In this document: positions 62,955 through 64,000 of the stretch, piece after piece
Position numbering within the stretch: the stretch's first letter is position 1
How the letters are laid out: the number at the start of each line of letters is the position of its first letter
Source: Mallotus nudiflorus
Taxonomy: Eukaryota; Streptophyta; Magnoliopsida; Malpighiales; Euphorbiaceae
DNA length: 64,000 nucleotides
Reading direction: 5' to 3'
Assembly (NCBI GenBank): GCA_947683625.1
Contig: CANTUR010001430.1
Coordinates: forward strand, 1-64,000
Notes under the pieces: model-generated
Seen by the model: only the letters and a program-made list of their open reading frames with translations
Told to the model about the DNA's origin: nothing
Database searches by the model: none
Made by a program: the position numbers and the translations under genes

Positions 62955-64000
62955 CAACTACTTATTCTAGAATTCTGAACTCATGAGTACAGTTGACATA
63001 ATCGAATGCACAGTTTGTGCACATTTGCACATGTTTGTACGCAAAACGTGAACGCATGCAAATTCGTGCACAAATCCTTTTGAACATGTTATTCCGAATG
63101 CGTACTTACAATACTAACCACTTATTCTAGAATTATAAACTCACGAATACAGTTGACATAATTGAATGCACATTTGCACATGTTTGAACGCAAAACGTGA
63201 ACTCGTGCAAATTTGCGCACAAATGGTTTTGAACATGTTATCCAATGTTCCAATTGCATATTTACGATACTAATTGCTTATTCTATAATTCTAAACTGAT
63301 GAATACATTTGACATAATTGAATGCACAGTTTGTGCACACATGTTTTGTACACAAAACGTGAACTCGTGCAAATTTGTGCATAAATGGTTTTAAACAAGT
63401 TATCCAATGTTCCAATTGCATATTAACAACCCTAAATGCTCATTCTTTAATTCTAAACTCATGAATACAACTGAGATAATTGAATGCACAATTTTTTCCA
63501 CATTTGCACACGTTTGTGTGCAAAACGTGAACTCGTCCAAAATTTGTGCACGAATACTTTTGAACAAATTATCCAATGTTCCAATTTCACATTTACAGTA
63601 ATAACTACTAATTCTAGAATTCTAAACTCACGATTACGATTGACATAATTCAATGCACAATTTGTGCGCATTTGCACATGTTTGTACGCAAAACGTGAAC
63701 ACATGCAAATTTGTGCACAAATCCTTCTTTTGAACATGTTATCCAATCTTCCAATTGCGTATTTACAATACTAACTAATTATTCTAGAATTATAAACTCA
63801 TGAATACAATTGGCATAATCGAATGCTCAATTTGTGCACATTTGCACATATTTGTACGCAAAACGTGAAGTCGTGCAATTTTGTGCACAAATGGTTTTGA
63901 ACATGTTTTCCGATGTTCCAACTGAATATTTACAACGCTAGGTACTTATTCTAGAATTATGAACTCATGAACACAGTAGACACAATTGAATTCACAATTT
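62955..64000 (-). repeat. Satellite block F (runs out of the window)
   Basis: Right-subfamily satellite continuing in phase with block E: the anchor at 63723 is 1,815 bp from 55007 after removing copy 6 and its duplication. The array continues past the window edge. Confidence 0.95.

Overview
The window contains no host gene. It is a tandem satellite array interrupted by several copies of one LTR-retrotransposon family, as expected of plant centromeric or pericentromeric heterochromatin. The organism is most likely a flowering plant: the Ty3/gypsy polyprotein, the initiator-methionine tRNA primer site and the roughly 165 bp satellite monomer all fit, but I cannot name the species. About 28.7 kb (45%) is satellite and 35.3 kb (55%) is retrotransposon. 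I found no rRNA, tRNA, CRISPR, bacterial-type gene or second transposon family.

Satellite. The monomer is about 165 bp. Eleven diverged monomers form a higher-order repeat (HOR) of about 1,815-1,826 bp, which recurs through the window and stays in phase across four retrotransposon insertions. From 10037 onward all satellite has one orientation (reading ...GTTATCCAATGTTCC... on the plus strand). The first block, 1298-3145, is inverted. Two HOR subfamilies meet at a chimeric monomer near 25.79 kb.

Retrotransposons. Six copies of one Ty3/gypsy chromovirus-like element (CRM-like is my best guess) are present: copy 1 (minus, window edge to 1297, only 5' LTR and leader), copy 2 (plus, 3146-10036), copy 3 (plus, 18212-25072), copy 4 (plus, 32130-39047), copy 5 (minus, 44103-50541) and copy 6 (minus, 56059-62954). 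LTRs are 824-825 bp, start TGATG and end CATCA. Each complete copy has a primer-binding site, a 660-725 bp A-rich leader, one gag-pol frame (zinc knuckle, protease, reverse transcriptase, RNase H, integrase, GPF-type tail), a polypurine tract and a 3' LTR. The last 66 residues of the polyprotein are encoded inside the 3' LTR. Copies 3-6 have perfect 5 bp target-site duplications (TAATT, CTATA, CGTGC, CAACT).

Coding state. Copy 2 has an uninterrupted 1,585-codon frame but lacks the last cysteine of the integrase zinc site. Copy 3 has one nonsense codon. Copy 4 has one nonsense codon, a 1-nt frameshift and a 12 bp deletion. Copy 5 has a frameshift, a protease active-site change and a 483 bp deletion. 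Copy 6 has one nonsense codon and almost identical LTRs, so it is probably the youngest insertion.

Most notable structure. Copies 1 and 2 flank the inverted satellite block. Copy 2 has mismatched target duplications, while the flank of its 3' LTR (TTAAC) is the reverse complement of the flank of copy 1's 5' LTR (GTTAA), and these two LTRs share private variants. This is the footprint of an inversion by recombination between two oppositely oriented copies.
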